A stretch of 64,000 nucleotides of DNA from Sphingomonas_R sp036387535 (GTDB taxonomy: Bacteria > Pseudomonadota > Alphaproteobacteria > Sphingomonadales > Sphingomonadaceae): positions 1-64,000 of the forward strand of contig NZ_DASVTO010000072.1 in assembly GCF_036387535.1 (NCBI RefSeq). The letters run 5' to 3'. Below the pieces are notes generated by a model, which was given only the letters and a program-made list of their open reading frames with translations, did no database searches and was not told the DNA's origin. How positions within the stretch are numbered: position 1 is the first letter of the stretch; the number at the start of each line of letters is the position of its first letter. A program made the position numbers and the translations under genes. Positions 43,300-51,323 of the stretch are shown in pieces.

Positions 43300-44492
43300 T
43301 ATGCGGCCTTTCTGGTTTCGCCGAAGGTGAAGTCGCCGAAGCGGAGGCCCCCACCGAACTGGACCGGGCCGTGGACGGCCGTGTCGATCAGGATGGTGTC
43401 GCGGAACGCCTTGCTGACGCGCACCGCCTCGATCGTTTGGTCGAGCCGGCCGAGATCGGCGGCAGCGCGGAAGCCGGCGCCGTGCCACTTGCCCGAGCGG
43501 CGCACCGGCCGCTGGAGCGGGACCGCGACCCGCAGTTCCGCGGTGAACGGCGCCATGCCGAAACGGCCGGCGCCGTGGAAGCTGCGCGTGTGGCGGCGTG
43601 CGCCCATCCGGTCGGGGGCGTGGAGCGCGACCCGGTCATAGACCAGGAACGGGGCATGGCTGGTGCGGAGGAAGCGGGCGCGGGCGCGCGGGCCGAAGAA
43701 GGAGCGCGCGGCGGGCGCGGTGCGCGGCTGTGCGACGCGGGTCGGGCGGACGTCGACCGGATCGAGCCCGGCCTCGACCGCGAAGGACCCGGCATCGTCG
43801 CCCAGGCGCAGCGTGACCACACCCTTCGCGGCCTGGCTGCGCGTCAGATAGCCGCCGATCGCGCCCGCACCGTGCCAGCCACGGCGCGCGGTGCGCGCGA
43901 TCAGCAGCCGGATCGCGGTCGCGTCGGGGGTCTCGTAGCGGATCGCGCGCTCGGCGCCCTGGTCATAGAAAGTGGCGCGGATGCCGGTGAGGTCGATGCC
44001 GCGGTTCGGGCGGAGATGGCCGCGGCCGTGGAAGTAGCGGCCGGCCGGGCCGGTGGCGAAGATGCGGTGGCTGGCGATGACGGTGCGGACGAAAGGATAG
44101 ATCCGGACCTGCGGCAGGCCGTCGAGCCAGGCGGCGCGCTGCGCGTCGGTCATCGCCGCATAGAGGAAGCCGGTGGCGGGCGGGCGAACCGCGCGCAGCA
44201 GCTGCGATCCGGTCAGCGCGACATGCGCCTTGATCCCGGCGAGCGTGGTCTTGAGGCTGTGCAGCTTCAGCGCATTACGACAGACGTCGCGCTTCTGCGT
44301 TTCCGGCCAGCGATCGTCCCACAGATCGACCGACAGCCCCCAGGCGAGATGGCCGAGCAGGCCGGCCGGGCAGCTGTCCGGGTTCCAGACCGCCGCGATG
44401 CGGTCGGCGGGAAGCGCCAGGCGCTCGGCGATCGTCCCCTCGATCGCGGTCTCGAGCGCGGTGCAATTGGGCGGGAGCAGCGAGGCGGTCAT
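43299..44492 (-). CDS. I: Baseplate protein gpI with long C-terminal extension
   Basis: 397 residues; P2 gpI has only 176. Residues 1-140 are gpI proper (LLPPNCTALETAIEGTIAER, WNPDSCPAGLLGHLAWGLSV). The extra 250 residues carry four spaced motifs: YFHGRG, GWHGAG, SFHGAG and KWHGAG. These suggest a repetitive beta structure that could carry the fibre or bind a receptor. Confidence 0.85.
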   Translation of the reverse strand: MTASLLPPNCTALETAIEGTIAERLALPADRIAAVWNPDSCPAGLLGHLAWGLSVDLWDDRWPETQKRDVCRNALKLHSLKTTLAGIKAHVALTGSQLLRAVRPPATGFLYAAMTDAQRAAWLDGLPQVRIYPFVRTVIASHRIFATGPAGRYFHGRGHLRPNRGIDLTGIRATFYDQGAERAIRYETPDATAIRLLIARTARRGWHGAGAIGGYLTRSQAAKGVVTLRLGDDAGSFAVEAGLDPVDVRPTRVAQPRTAPAARSFFGPRARARFLRTSHAPFLVYDRVALHAPDRMGARRHTRSFHGAGRFGMAPFTAELRVAVPLQRPVRRSGKWHGAGFRAAADLGRLDQTIEAVRVSKAFRDTILIDTAVHGPVQFGGGLRFGDFTFGETRKAA

Positions 44493-45379
44493 GCCGCAAT
44501 CTCGACGGTGACCGTCAGGCCGGTGAGGTACGGCGCCTGGTGCGGCGCGGGGACGACATCGCCGCCATCGACGATCGCCTGCTCGACGCCGCCGACCGAT
44601 GCCGCAGATTCCAGCATCTGCGCATAGACGGTGTGCCCAACGCGGTGGCGGTCGGTCGCATAGAGGCGGATCGCGGCCTCGGCCGCGGCGCCGACGATGG
44701 CGGGATCGGGGCCGCGGCGAATGCGCAGGCGGACGTTGCGCGCATAGGGCAGGATCTCGGCCGAGCGCACCGAGACGATATCGGTGAGTTGGGCGCCGTC
44801 GTCGGCCGCTAGGGCCTGATAAACGCGCTGGACAGTCAAAGTGGGGACAGCACCGTCGCCGTCGCGGCCGAGCAGCACGACATCGACACGGCCCGCAGCA
44901 CGCTTGATAACGGCGACGTCGCGCACGGATGGGGCGACGCGCAGCGCGGTGGCGCGGTAGCCGCCGCCGGTCAGGCCCGCCGCGGCGAGCGTCTCGGGGG
45001 CGAGCTGGATCCGCGTGCGCAGATCCGCGTCGCTTTCCAGGATGGCGGGGGCGCGATCGGTGGCGGGGATGATGACCAGGCGTTCGACGCCGTAGAAGGC
45101 GCCGAGCTGGTCGAGATCGGCGCCGGTGGCGAAAGCGAGCAGGACAGAGCGCGCGGCGTCGTTGATGGCGCCGCGCAACAGCAGCTCGCGGTAGGCGGAG
45201 ATTTCGAGCAGCTTGATGACCGGATCGGACGCGACCGTCGCGTCGAAGCTCGGCAGGCGCGCCTGTAAGGCTGCAATAAGGTCGGCGCGGATCCGGTCAT
45301 AGGAGAGCGGCTGCACCACCGCGGGTGCAGGGAGCCGCGACAGATCGAGCGCGGGAGATAGGAATGCGGGGTCGGCCAC
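44489..45379 (-). CDS. J: Baseplate protein gpJ
   Basis: 296 residues (P2 302) with a GTG start. Family parts: LDLSRLPAPAVVQPLSYDRI, ISAYRELLLRGAINDAARS and QLGAFYGVERL. It is a baseplate wedge subunit. First gene behind Ogr box 2, whose centre is 56 nt upstream. Confidence 0.93.
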   Translation of the reverse strand: MADPAFLSPALDLSRLPAPAVVQPLSYDRIRADLIAALQARLPSFDATVASDPVIKLLEISAYRELLLRGAINDAARSVLLAFATGADLDQLGAFYGVERLVIIPATDRAPAILESDADLRTRIQLAPETLAAAGLTGGGYRATALRVAPSVRDVAVIKRAAGRVDVVLLGRDGDGAVPTLTVQRVYQALAADDGAQLTDIVSVRSAEILPYARNVRLRIRRGPDPAIVGAAAEAAIRLYATDRHRVGHTVYAQMLESAASVGGVEQAIVDGGDVVPAPHQAPYLTGLTVTVEIAA

Positions 45380-45423
45380 CGCCCTATGTCGGCCGGGGCG
45401 GGGCTCGTGGGCTATATGCCAGC

Positions 45424-45446
45424 CTTGTAGAGTGGGTTTCTACAAG
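45424..45446. promoter_or_regulatory. Ogr box 2 (J operon)
   Basis: CTTGTAGA-GTGGGTT-TCTACAAG, arms identical to boxes 1 and 3. It sits 45 bp from the J start. The right arm provides the TAG stop of the DUF4145 gene upstream. Confidence 0.8.
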
Positions 45447-46159
45447 GGCGTCTTCCGAGAGCTCATCTTATCCGGGGCCGGTAGAGCCTTGGACCGTCGT
45501 GGGATAGACCCTTTCATTTCCAGTGCGCTGCCTCCCTCGATGAACGCCTTGCGGAGGAACAGCTCCATGGCGCCGATCAGCTTTCTAAGCTGATCGGCAT
45601 CTGGCGACCAACCACGATGGGCGGCCGCATTCCCTGCATCAGTTACAACCTCAAGCTGCTCGAGCTCGTTCTGACCTATACGACCTGTCTCCAGCAATTT
45701 GTCGAGCTTCTTCCTAAAGCTGAGCTCAGTATCAATCTCAAGAAGTTCAGTGGCACGATCGAGAGCGGTTCGCAGCCCTATGGCAGCGAGGATGGCAGAC
45801 CCGCCCTCGGAGGCTAAATACATTTGTTCAAGAATGACTCTCAGCTGATGGTCAGTCGCTTCCAGCTGGGCAACCCACTCCGGCCGCTCCCGCGCCCCTG
45901 GATGTGGAAACGTCTGCACGGTAGGCGTGTGGCAAGCATAAGATCGTTCTTCGGCATGATCATACTCATCCTCCCATTCCTCGCTATTAGTGGCGCTCTG
46001 ATGGAAGAAGACGGTTTCGCATCCTCGGCATTCAAGAAGGCTGTAGACTGTTTCCTCCCAGAAAAAGTCCTGCTCAAAACGCTGAGTGGTGGAGCCGTGA
46101 ATTTTGCAGGAGCGCTTGCCGTTGCAATTTGGGCAATGGGCGCTTGTCTTCTTCGGCAT
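45440..46159 (-). CDS. DUF4145 protein with N-terminal zinc ribbon
   Basis: 239 residues. A zinc ribbon (HCPNCNGKRSCKIHG ... LECRGCETVFF) occupies 1-55, and DUF4145 occupies about 105-225 (AILAAIGLRTALDRATELLE, AGNAAAHRGWSPDADQLRKL). DUF4145 also occurs fused to restriction nucleases and in defence loci; its activity is not known. Base composition is lower in GC than the neighbouring tail genes, and P2 has no counterpart, so it is a recently acquired moron. Confidence 0.75.
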   Translation of the reverse strand: MPKKTSAHCPNCNGKRSCKIHGSTTQRFEQDFFWEETVYSLLECRGCETVFFHQSATNSEEWEDEYDHAEERSYACHTPTVQTFPHPGARERPEWVAQLEATDHQLRVILEQMYLASEGGSAILAAIGLRTALDRATELLEIDTELSFRKKLDKLLETGRIGQNELEQLEVVTDAGNAAAHRGWSPDADQLRKLIGAMELFLRKAFIEGGSALEMKGSIPRRSKALPAPDKMSSRKTPL

Positions 46160-46185
46160 GAGTCCGCCTTGAAATATGCTGATCT

Positions 46186-46653
46186 TTAGGCTGGCATTGA
46201 TGCCAGCACCGCGTCCAGCATGATTTTTCGCTCGGTATCGGTCAGACCAAGAATCTCGCGCTTCGCATAGCGAACCTTGGCCTGACCCTTCGCCGGTGCA
46301 TCCTCCCGGCCCTCTTGGTGGATACGCGCCACGCGCGCCGCCTCACCGCTGAAACCGATCCAGGCTTCCCGGTCGGTGGCGCCCGCCTGCAGATGCTTCG
46401 CCAGGCGAAGCCTGCGGAACATTGCGGCGCGTTTGATCCGGCCCTTCCGGCGCAGCCGCCCCTTTGGCTGATCTTTGGCCTTGCGCGGGGCAAACGGTGT
46501 CCCGTCCGGCTGGATCTGGGCGGCGATCCGGGTGCGCTGACTCTTTGCGATCTCGCGCGCCACGGTGCGCAGCAGCGTGCGGCGCTCGGCCGGCGCGACA
46601 CCCCGCAAGAGCGCGCCCGCCAGATCCTCGAGCTGGTCGAGGCCGTCGCTCAT
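46186..46653 (-). CDS. S: Tail completion protein gpS
   Basis: 155 residues (P2 150), matching the phage virion morphogenesis family (RIAAQIQPDGTPFAPRK, AWIGFSGEAARVARIHQEG). It overlaps R by 4 bp. Needed to finish the tail and join it to the head. Confidence 0.9.
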   Translation of the reverse strand: MSDGLDQLEDLAGALLRGVAPAERRTLLRTVAREIAKSQRTRIAAQIQPDGTPFAPRKAKDQPKGRLRRKGRIKRAAMFRRLRLAKHLQAGATDREAWIGFSGEAARVARIHQEGREDAPAKGQAKVRYAKREILGLTDTERKIMLDAVLASMPA

Positions 46654-47159
46654 GGCGCGGGCGGCTGGAAGGCGGGATCGCGGGTTTCGGCGATCAATTC
46701 ATCGCGCAGGAACAGTTGCCACAGATTTTGGCCGCAGACGCCGGGAAAGTGATCCGGCTGGGCCGCGTCGTCGTCGAGATGGACGACGTCATAGCCGACG
46801 CCGGCGGCGCGCGGGGTGACCCGGACGCGTTCGGTCAGATCGATGTCGATTCTGACGTCCGCGGACTCTTCGTCCTGGATCTCGGTTTCGAAAGTGAAGG
46901 GCTGCTGATCCTCACGCTTGAGCAGATCGGGTTGCTGCTCGGCGATCCATGCGACGATCGGGACCATGACCGCGTCCACATTGCCGGCGAACGCAAGCAG
47001 CGTGACGGTCAGCGTGTAGCGATATTCGAACGACAGCGATGCTCCGGCGCGCGCGCCGATCGCGCCGCGCTCGACCGACATTTGCAGCCGATCGGGGTTG
47101 TCCGCCAGACCGGGGACAGCCTTGAGCAGCAGGCGGCGGAGGCCGTTTGGCTTATTCAT
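46650..47159 (-). CDS. R: Tail completion protein gpR
   Basis: 169 residues (P2 155): MNKPNGLRRLLLKAVPGLAD, VPIVAWIAEQQPDLLKRED. gpR caps the tail tube and is followed by gpS as in P2. Confidence 0.88.
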   Translation of the reverse strand: MNKPNGLRRLLLKAVPGLADNPDRLQMSVERGAIGARAGASLSFEYRYTLTVTLLAFAGNVDAVMVPIVAWIAEQQPDLLKREDQQPFTFETEIQDEESADVRIDIDLTERVRVTPRAAGVGYDVVHLDDDAAQPDHFPGVCGQNLWQLFLRDELIAETRDPAFQPPAP

Positions 47160-47478
47160 CGGAGATCCTCACGCCATAGCCCCAAGCCCGGATCGTCTCG
47201 ATCGTCAGGCCCTCGGGCAGACGTCGGCGCAGGTTGCAGATCGCGACCTTCAACTGGTCGGGGTTGGTATCTTCGCCGGTGCCGACCAGCGTCAGGCCGA
47301 GCGTCGACACATCGCCGCGTTGCGCCAGCAGCCCCAGCATTGCGATCTGGCGCGGCGACAGCTTTATCCTGACCCCCCGCCAATAGGCGGCGGGGGGATC
47401 GGACTGGACGGTGAGCGGACCGCGACGATGGGTGCCGCCGCGCACCGCGCCGCATTCGGAGCAGATCGCGCAGCTCAT
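47152..47478 (-). CDS. OmpR-type winged-helix protein within the late operon
   Basis: 108 residues from the ATG ending at 47478 (MSCAICSECGAVRGGTH). An N-terminal Cys triad (C-x2-C-x2-C) precedes a winged helix: IKLSPRQIAMLGLLAQRG, DQLKVAICNLRRRLPEGLTI and ETIRAWGYGVRI. The last part is the typical recognition helix and wing of OmpR/PhoB effector domains. There is no receiver domain. It overlaps R by 8 bp. A DNA-binding regulator here is unusual and absent in P2. Confidence 0.75.
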   Translation of the reverse strand: MSCAICSECGAVRGGTHRRGPLTVQSDPPAAYWRGVRIKLSPRQIAMLGLLAQRGDVSTLGLTLVGTGEDTNPDQLKVAICNLRRRLPEGLTIETIRAWGYGVRISDE

Positions 47479-47912
47479 CCGGCATAGGCGGCAGCGCGGG
47501 CGATCAACCGTTGCTTGCCTGCGGCCCAGCCGGCCGAAGCGATCTTGGCCTGCACATGCTGTTCGGTCGCGTGCGTGCAGTCGATCGTCGAGACCGGTTC
47601 GATCGTGACGTCCACCGCATGATCGAGCGCGACCTTCGCGTTGCCGGCGAGTCGACAGGTCCATGTTCCATTCACGTTGTCGACCGGCGCGATCCCATCG
47701 TTCAGCGTAATGAACTCGCGCGTTCCACCGGCCCCGCCGTCGATGACGTAGCTGTGCCCCAGCTCCGGTTTGAAGTCGAGGACGACGCTGGTCGGGGTGC
47801 CCGCCACCGTCGCGACCTTGAGCTTACCCTTCGCGCCCGCAGGAACCGGCCAGCGATTCTCGTTGGGGCTGGCGTTCTTGAGGGTCAGGTCATGGTCGAA
47901 GACCCCCTCCAT
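47475..47912 (-). CDS. Hypothetical beta-rich late protein
   Basis: 145 residues (MEGVFDHDLTLKNASPNENR), beta-rich and Ig-like in feel (VVLDFKPELGHSYVIDGGAG). It overlaps the winged-helix gene by 4 bp. It may be a virion decoration protein. No family recognised. Confidence 0.55.
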   Translation of the reverse strand: MEGVFDHDLTLKNASPNENRWPVPAGAKGKLKVATVAGTPTSVVLDFKPELGHSYVIDGGAGGTREFITLNDGIAPVDNVNGTWTCRLAGNAKVALDHAVDVTIEPVSTIDCTHATEQHVQAKIASAGWAAGKQRLIARAAAYAG

Positions 47913-47924
47913 GATGCCTTCGGC

Positions 47925-50453
47925 TTAGACCCCGGCAGATCCGCGATACCATGCGATGACGGCCTGCCGATCGGTGGTCCCATTCGGCTCCATGAGTACC
48001 TGATCGGTGACCGTCGCGTATGAGCCGGTGGGCACAGGCCCGGCTGGGACGCTTGACGGCCCCTGCACGTAGAAGTCGGGCGTCACGCCAAACACCTGAA
48101 TGTTCGGGTCTTTTGCGCGGAGGCGACCGATGCCGGTTTTTGCGTTCGCAATGAAGTTGGTGACGCCGTTGCGCCAATGCTGCAGGACCACCTGCCGGAA
48201 CAGCCAGCGGTCGGTCTGGCCGACCAGAACGCCGAATTCCTCCCACGTCGACAGTGCGTCACGACCGTTGGTATTCGGTCCGAAGAACGCCCCCGGTCCC
48301 GCCCCGTAGCGGACGTTTCCGACCACTGGAACCGCACCGCCATTGGACGGGTCGGTGAGCAGATGGCGCAGCGGACCTTCGGACGAGCGTCCGTTCACGA
48401 CCCGCCCATAATGTTCGATGCTGTCTCCGGCCACGACCACCGATGGGCCAGAGCTGTCGTCGACCTGCGACCACATGCCGCACACCGGATAGGCCGAGAT
48501 CGAGCCGACAGCAGCGGGGGAACCGGTGCCGGTATGGAATGCGACATCGCTGATCTTGGACGCGATCAGGCGGTTGCGGTGATTGAGGCGGCGACCGCCG
48601 ATCGGAACCTGATCCCAGACCCGGAGATGGAGATCGGCCGCCGGCAGCGCGCCGTGGCGGAATGCGAAAATGGCACCGGCCTCGAACACGAACGGGTTAC
48701 CGGCCGCAATCGGCTGACCATTGGCGGGGTGCAGCACCGGATAGACCGTGCTGGTCGCCGGATCGAGGATATCGACGCGGTGATAGGTATTCTGGCTGGT
48801 GCCGGTGGTCGACATCGCGTCACCATTGGTGCTGCCCGAGAAATAGCGATTACCGCCCAGCAACCAGCCGCCCGTGCAGGCGCGGGGATGGTTCAGAAGC
48901 GTGGTGCTTTGCGAGAATTCGCGCTTCGTCCCGTTGGTTGCCGTGGCGCTGTCGGGGACCACCCCATAGGCGTCCAGCTCCATCGGCCAGTTGAGGCCGG
49001 TCGATGCAATCGCCATCCGCGCGGCAGCGGCGGTCACCACCACGCGAGCGGTTGCACCGGTAGCGCCGGCGGCGGCGACGGCATAGTCGGTCGTGCCGGC
49101 CGTCGACACGGTCAGGCCGATAACGCCCTTCCACCCGTTGGTCGCATCGCCGGCAACGACGACGCGGCCATCGGCCGGCGTGATCGTCGGGGTCACCCCG
49201 GCCGGAACGCCTGCGATGTTGAAGACCAGCGTCCCGGCCGGCGCGCCGGCGGTGAAGGCCAGCGGGCCGGTGATGACCAGCGTCGGCGTGACGGCCGGGG
49301 TCGCGATCGTCACGACATGCGTGAACAGCGTGGCGTTGCCCGCCGCGTCGATGGCGCGCAGATTGGCGGTGAAGGTCGGCTTGCCGGCATTGTAGGCCTG
49401 CGCCGGCAGGGTCAACGTGGTCCCGGCGAGGCCGAACAGATCCGTGTCGGCGCCGGTCCGCTTCTCGAACGTCACCGCCTCATTGGCCGCAAGGGTGACG
49501 CTGTACGCCGTGGAGGCCGCGACCGTGGCGGTTGCAGCCGACGTGACCAGCGGCGCGATCTCGTCGAGATCCGTGACGTTCACCGTCACCGCGAAGTTGG
49601 TCGCATTGCCGGCGGCATCGGTGGCGGTCAGGTTGCAGACGAAGGCGGTCTTGCCGCCTTCATAATCCTGCGCGGGCAGCGACAGGGTCGCGCCAGCGAG
49701 GGTGAACGATGCACTGTCGGCTCCCGTGCGCTTCGAGAAGGTCACCGCTTCGTCGGCGGTCAGCGTGATCGCCCAGCCGGTGTTTTCGACGACGGTGGCG
49801 GTCAGCGCGGAGGTAATGACAGGCGGGCGCGTATCCACGACGGGCGCCGGGGCGGCGACCGTCACGACATGGGTGAACAGGGTGGCGTTGCCGGCGCCGT
49901 CGAGCGCGCGCAGGTTGACGGTGAAGGTGACCTTGCCAGCATTATAGGTCTGCGCGGGCAGCGTCAGCGTGGTGCCGGCCAGCCCGAACAGGTCGCCATC
50001 CGCGCCGGTGCGCTTTTCGAAGGACACCGCCTCATTGGCGGTCAGCGTCACCGCATAGCCGGTCGCGGCTGCGATCGTCGCGGTCGGTGCCGACGTGATC
50101 AGCGGCGCAATTTCATCGACGTCGGTCACGGTGACGGTCACCGCAAAGTTGGTGACGTTGCCGGCCGTGTCCATAGCCACGAGGTTGCAGACGAACGCGG
50201 TCTGCCCGCCCTCATAATCCTGCGCCGGCAGCGACAGCGTCGCGCCCGCCAGCGTAAAGGCCGCGCTGTCTGCAGCGGTGCGCTTGACGAAGCTGACATT
50301 CTCGTTCGCCAGCAGCGTCATGCTCCACGCGGTGTTTTCGCGCGTGGTGGCGGTGAGCGGCGAGGTGATGATCGGCGCGACGCCGTCGATCGGTGCGACG
50401 ATGGTGGCGCTGCCACCGATTTCGATCACTTGGATCCCGTGCATATAGGCCAT
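47925..50453 (-). CDS. Large virion protein: sheath-like N-terminus, Ig-like repeats, GDSL-like domain
   Basis: 842 residues from the ATG ending at 50453. Residues 1-11 (MAYMHGIQVIE) resemble the start of the tail sheath (MAYSHGISVTE). Residues about 26-388 hold four Ig/cadherin-like domains in an ABAB order, the result of a 184-residue duplication; each begins APIITS/APLITS-like and ends with an AGN motif. Residues about 390-475 form another Ig-like domain. From about 485 on is a hydrolase-like region with VVVAGDSIEHYG (S678 as possible SGNH nucleophile) and FGVTPDF. No DxxH block is seen before the stop, so activity is uncertain. It may bind or trim surface glycans. Confidence 0.7.
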   Translation of the reverse strand: MAYMHGIQVIEIGGSATIVAPIDGVAPIITSPLTATTRENTAWSMTLLANENVSFVKRTAADSAAFTLAGATLSLPAQDYEGGQTAFVCNLVAMDTAGNVTNFAVTVTVTDVDEIAPLITSAPTATIAAATGYAVTLTANEAVSFEKRTGADGDLFGLAGTTLTLPAQTYNAGKVTFTVNLRALDGAGNATLFTHVVTVAAPAPVVDTRPPVITSALTATVVENTGWAITLTADEAVTFSKRTGADSASFTLAGATLSLPAQDYEGGKTAFVCNLTATDAAGNATNFAVTVNVTDLDEIAPLVTSAATATVAASTAYSVTLAANEAVTFEKRTGADTDLFGLAGTTLTLPAQAYNAGKPTFTANLRAIDAAGNATLFTHVVTIATPAVTPTLVITGPLAFTAGAPAGTLVFNIAGVPAGVTPTITPADGRVVVAGDATNGWKGVIGLTVSTAGTTDYAVAAAGATGATARVVVTAAAARMAIASTGLNWPMELDAYGVVPDSATATNGTKREFSQSTTLLNHPRACTGGWLLGGNRYFSGSTNGDAMSTTGTSQNTYHRVDILDPATSTVYPVLHPANGQPIAAGNPFVFEAGAIFAFRHGALPAADLHLRVWDQVPIGGRRLNHRNRLIASKISDVAFHTGTGSPAAVGSISAYPVCGMWSQVDDSSGPSVVVAGDSIEHYGRVVNGRSSEGPLRHLLTDPSNGGAVPVVGNVRYGAGPGAFFGPNTNGRDALSTWEEFGVLVGQTDRWLFRQVVLQHWRNGVTNFIANAKTGIGRLRAKDPNIQVFGVTPDFYVQGPSSVPAGPVPTGSYATVTDQVLMEPNGTTDRQAVIAWYRGSAGV
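49275..50378 (-). repeat. 552-bp tandem duplication inside the Ig-like region
   Basis: Unit 1 is about 50378-49827 and unit 2 about 49826-49275. Protein residues 27-31 (PIITS) and 211-215 (PVITS), and 117-121 and 301-305, repeat at an exact offset of 184 residues. DNA identity is high, for example CTCATAATCCTGCGC recurs (with one base changed in the neighbouring codon) around 50213 and 49661. Confidence 0.75.
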
Positions 50454-50457
50454 GGGT

Positions 50458-51003
50458 TCAGTCTTTCGCGGGAGAGAGGGTGACGCCGGCGCGGCCGAGC
50501 AGCGTTTCCAGCCGCGACCAGGCGCCGAGCGCATCGAGCGCGGGGTTGAGCCAGTCGGTCAGGACGCAGTAGCGCCGGTCGGACGGGGGGCGATGGTGGC
50601 CGGCATGATGGGCGGGCGACTGGAGGATGCCGATCTGCTGCAGCACGCGCGCCAGGCGCGGCGCGTGGGCGGGCGCATGCGTCCAGCCATGCACGGTCGA
50701 CGATAGCGCCGCGCCGATCGCCGCCGCCAGCAGCACGACGGACGGACCGAGCAGCAGCAGCCAGAGCGCGGCGCCGATCGCCGCCGTGATCCAGGTCGAC
50801 AGGTTGCGGGTCAGCAGCGACCCGGCCAGGAAAGCCACCGGATCACGGTGATGGCGGCGATTCGGCGCGATCACGGTGCGGCCGAGCCACGGCCAGTCCT
50901 CGCGGCCGAGCCGATCCTCCCACCAGTGGACGATGCCGCCGAGCAGATCGGCGATGAGCCAGCCGACGAGCAGCTGACCGATGATCGCGAACAGGTCCAT
51001 CAT
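50458..51003 (-). CDS. CarF/TMEM189-type lipid desaturase (plasmanylethanolamine desaturase family)
   Basis: 181 residues. Hydrophobic segments lie at about 4-24 and 72-100. The histidine motifs of TMEM189/PEDS1 and CarF are all present: H26 in GGIVHWWEDRLG, H51-H52 in NRRHHRDP, H105 and H109 in VHGWTHAP, and H132/H133/H136/H137 in SPAHHAGHHRPPSD. The family signature YCVLTDWLNPALDALGAWSR follows. Known members make the vinyl-ether bond of plasmalogens. The start overlaps Rz1 (ATGA), so it is a true member of the lysis operon. Why a phage carries it is unknown. Confidence 0.85.
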   Translation of the reverse strand: MMDLFAIIGQLLVGWLIADLLGGIVHWWEDRLGREDWPWLGRTVIAPNRRHHRDPVAFLAGSLLTRNLSTWITAAIGAALWLLLLGPSVVLLAAAIGAALSSTVHGWTHAPAHAPRLARVLQQIGILQSPAHHAGHHRPPSDRRYCVLTDWLNPALDALGAWSRLETLLGRAGVTLSPAKD

Positions 51004-51323
51004 CTGGCCTCCGGACAGGAGGCGGGATCGTTCCAGTCGATCAGGCGGCCGAGCTGGCGGGCGAGCGCGGCATAGGCGGTGGCCAGCCGGATCGCTGCGA
51101 AGCGGACGGCCGGCGGCATGGTCGCCTCCGCATCGCGCGGGAAACCCTCGGGTGCGACCGGGCAGGCGAGCAGCTCGGCCGGCGGGCGGGTCGGCGTGGC
51201 GACCGCGACCGCGCTCGGGGCGGCGGGCCTAGCGGGCTGCATCGCGCAGCCCGGCAGTGCGATTGAGAGCATCGAACCAATCGCGACCGACGCGATCGTC
51301 CGGACCGACCTTGGCATTGGCAT
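51000..51323 (-). CDS. Rz1-like outer-membrane spanin lipoprotein
   Basis: 107 residues from the ATG ending at 51323 (MPMPRSVRTIASVAIGSMLS). A lipobox LPGC is followed by a Pro/Ala-rich stretch (QPARPAAPSAVAVATPTRPP), as in Rz1. It begins inside the Rz gene in another frame, the classic spanin layout. Confidence 0.75.
   Translation of the reverse strand: MPMPRSVRTIASVAIGSMLSIALPGCAMQPARPAAPSAVAVATPTRPPAELLACPVAPEGFPRDAEATMPPAVRFAAIRLATAYAALARQLGRLIDWNDPASCPEAR

Noticed and set aside
47925..48246. Frameshift hiding the DxxH block of the GDSL-like domain
   Set aside because: Other frames near the 3' end give no DxxH-containing continuation, so the domain simply ends here or uses another His.
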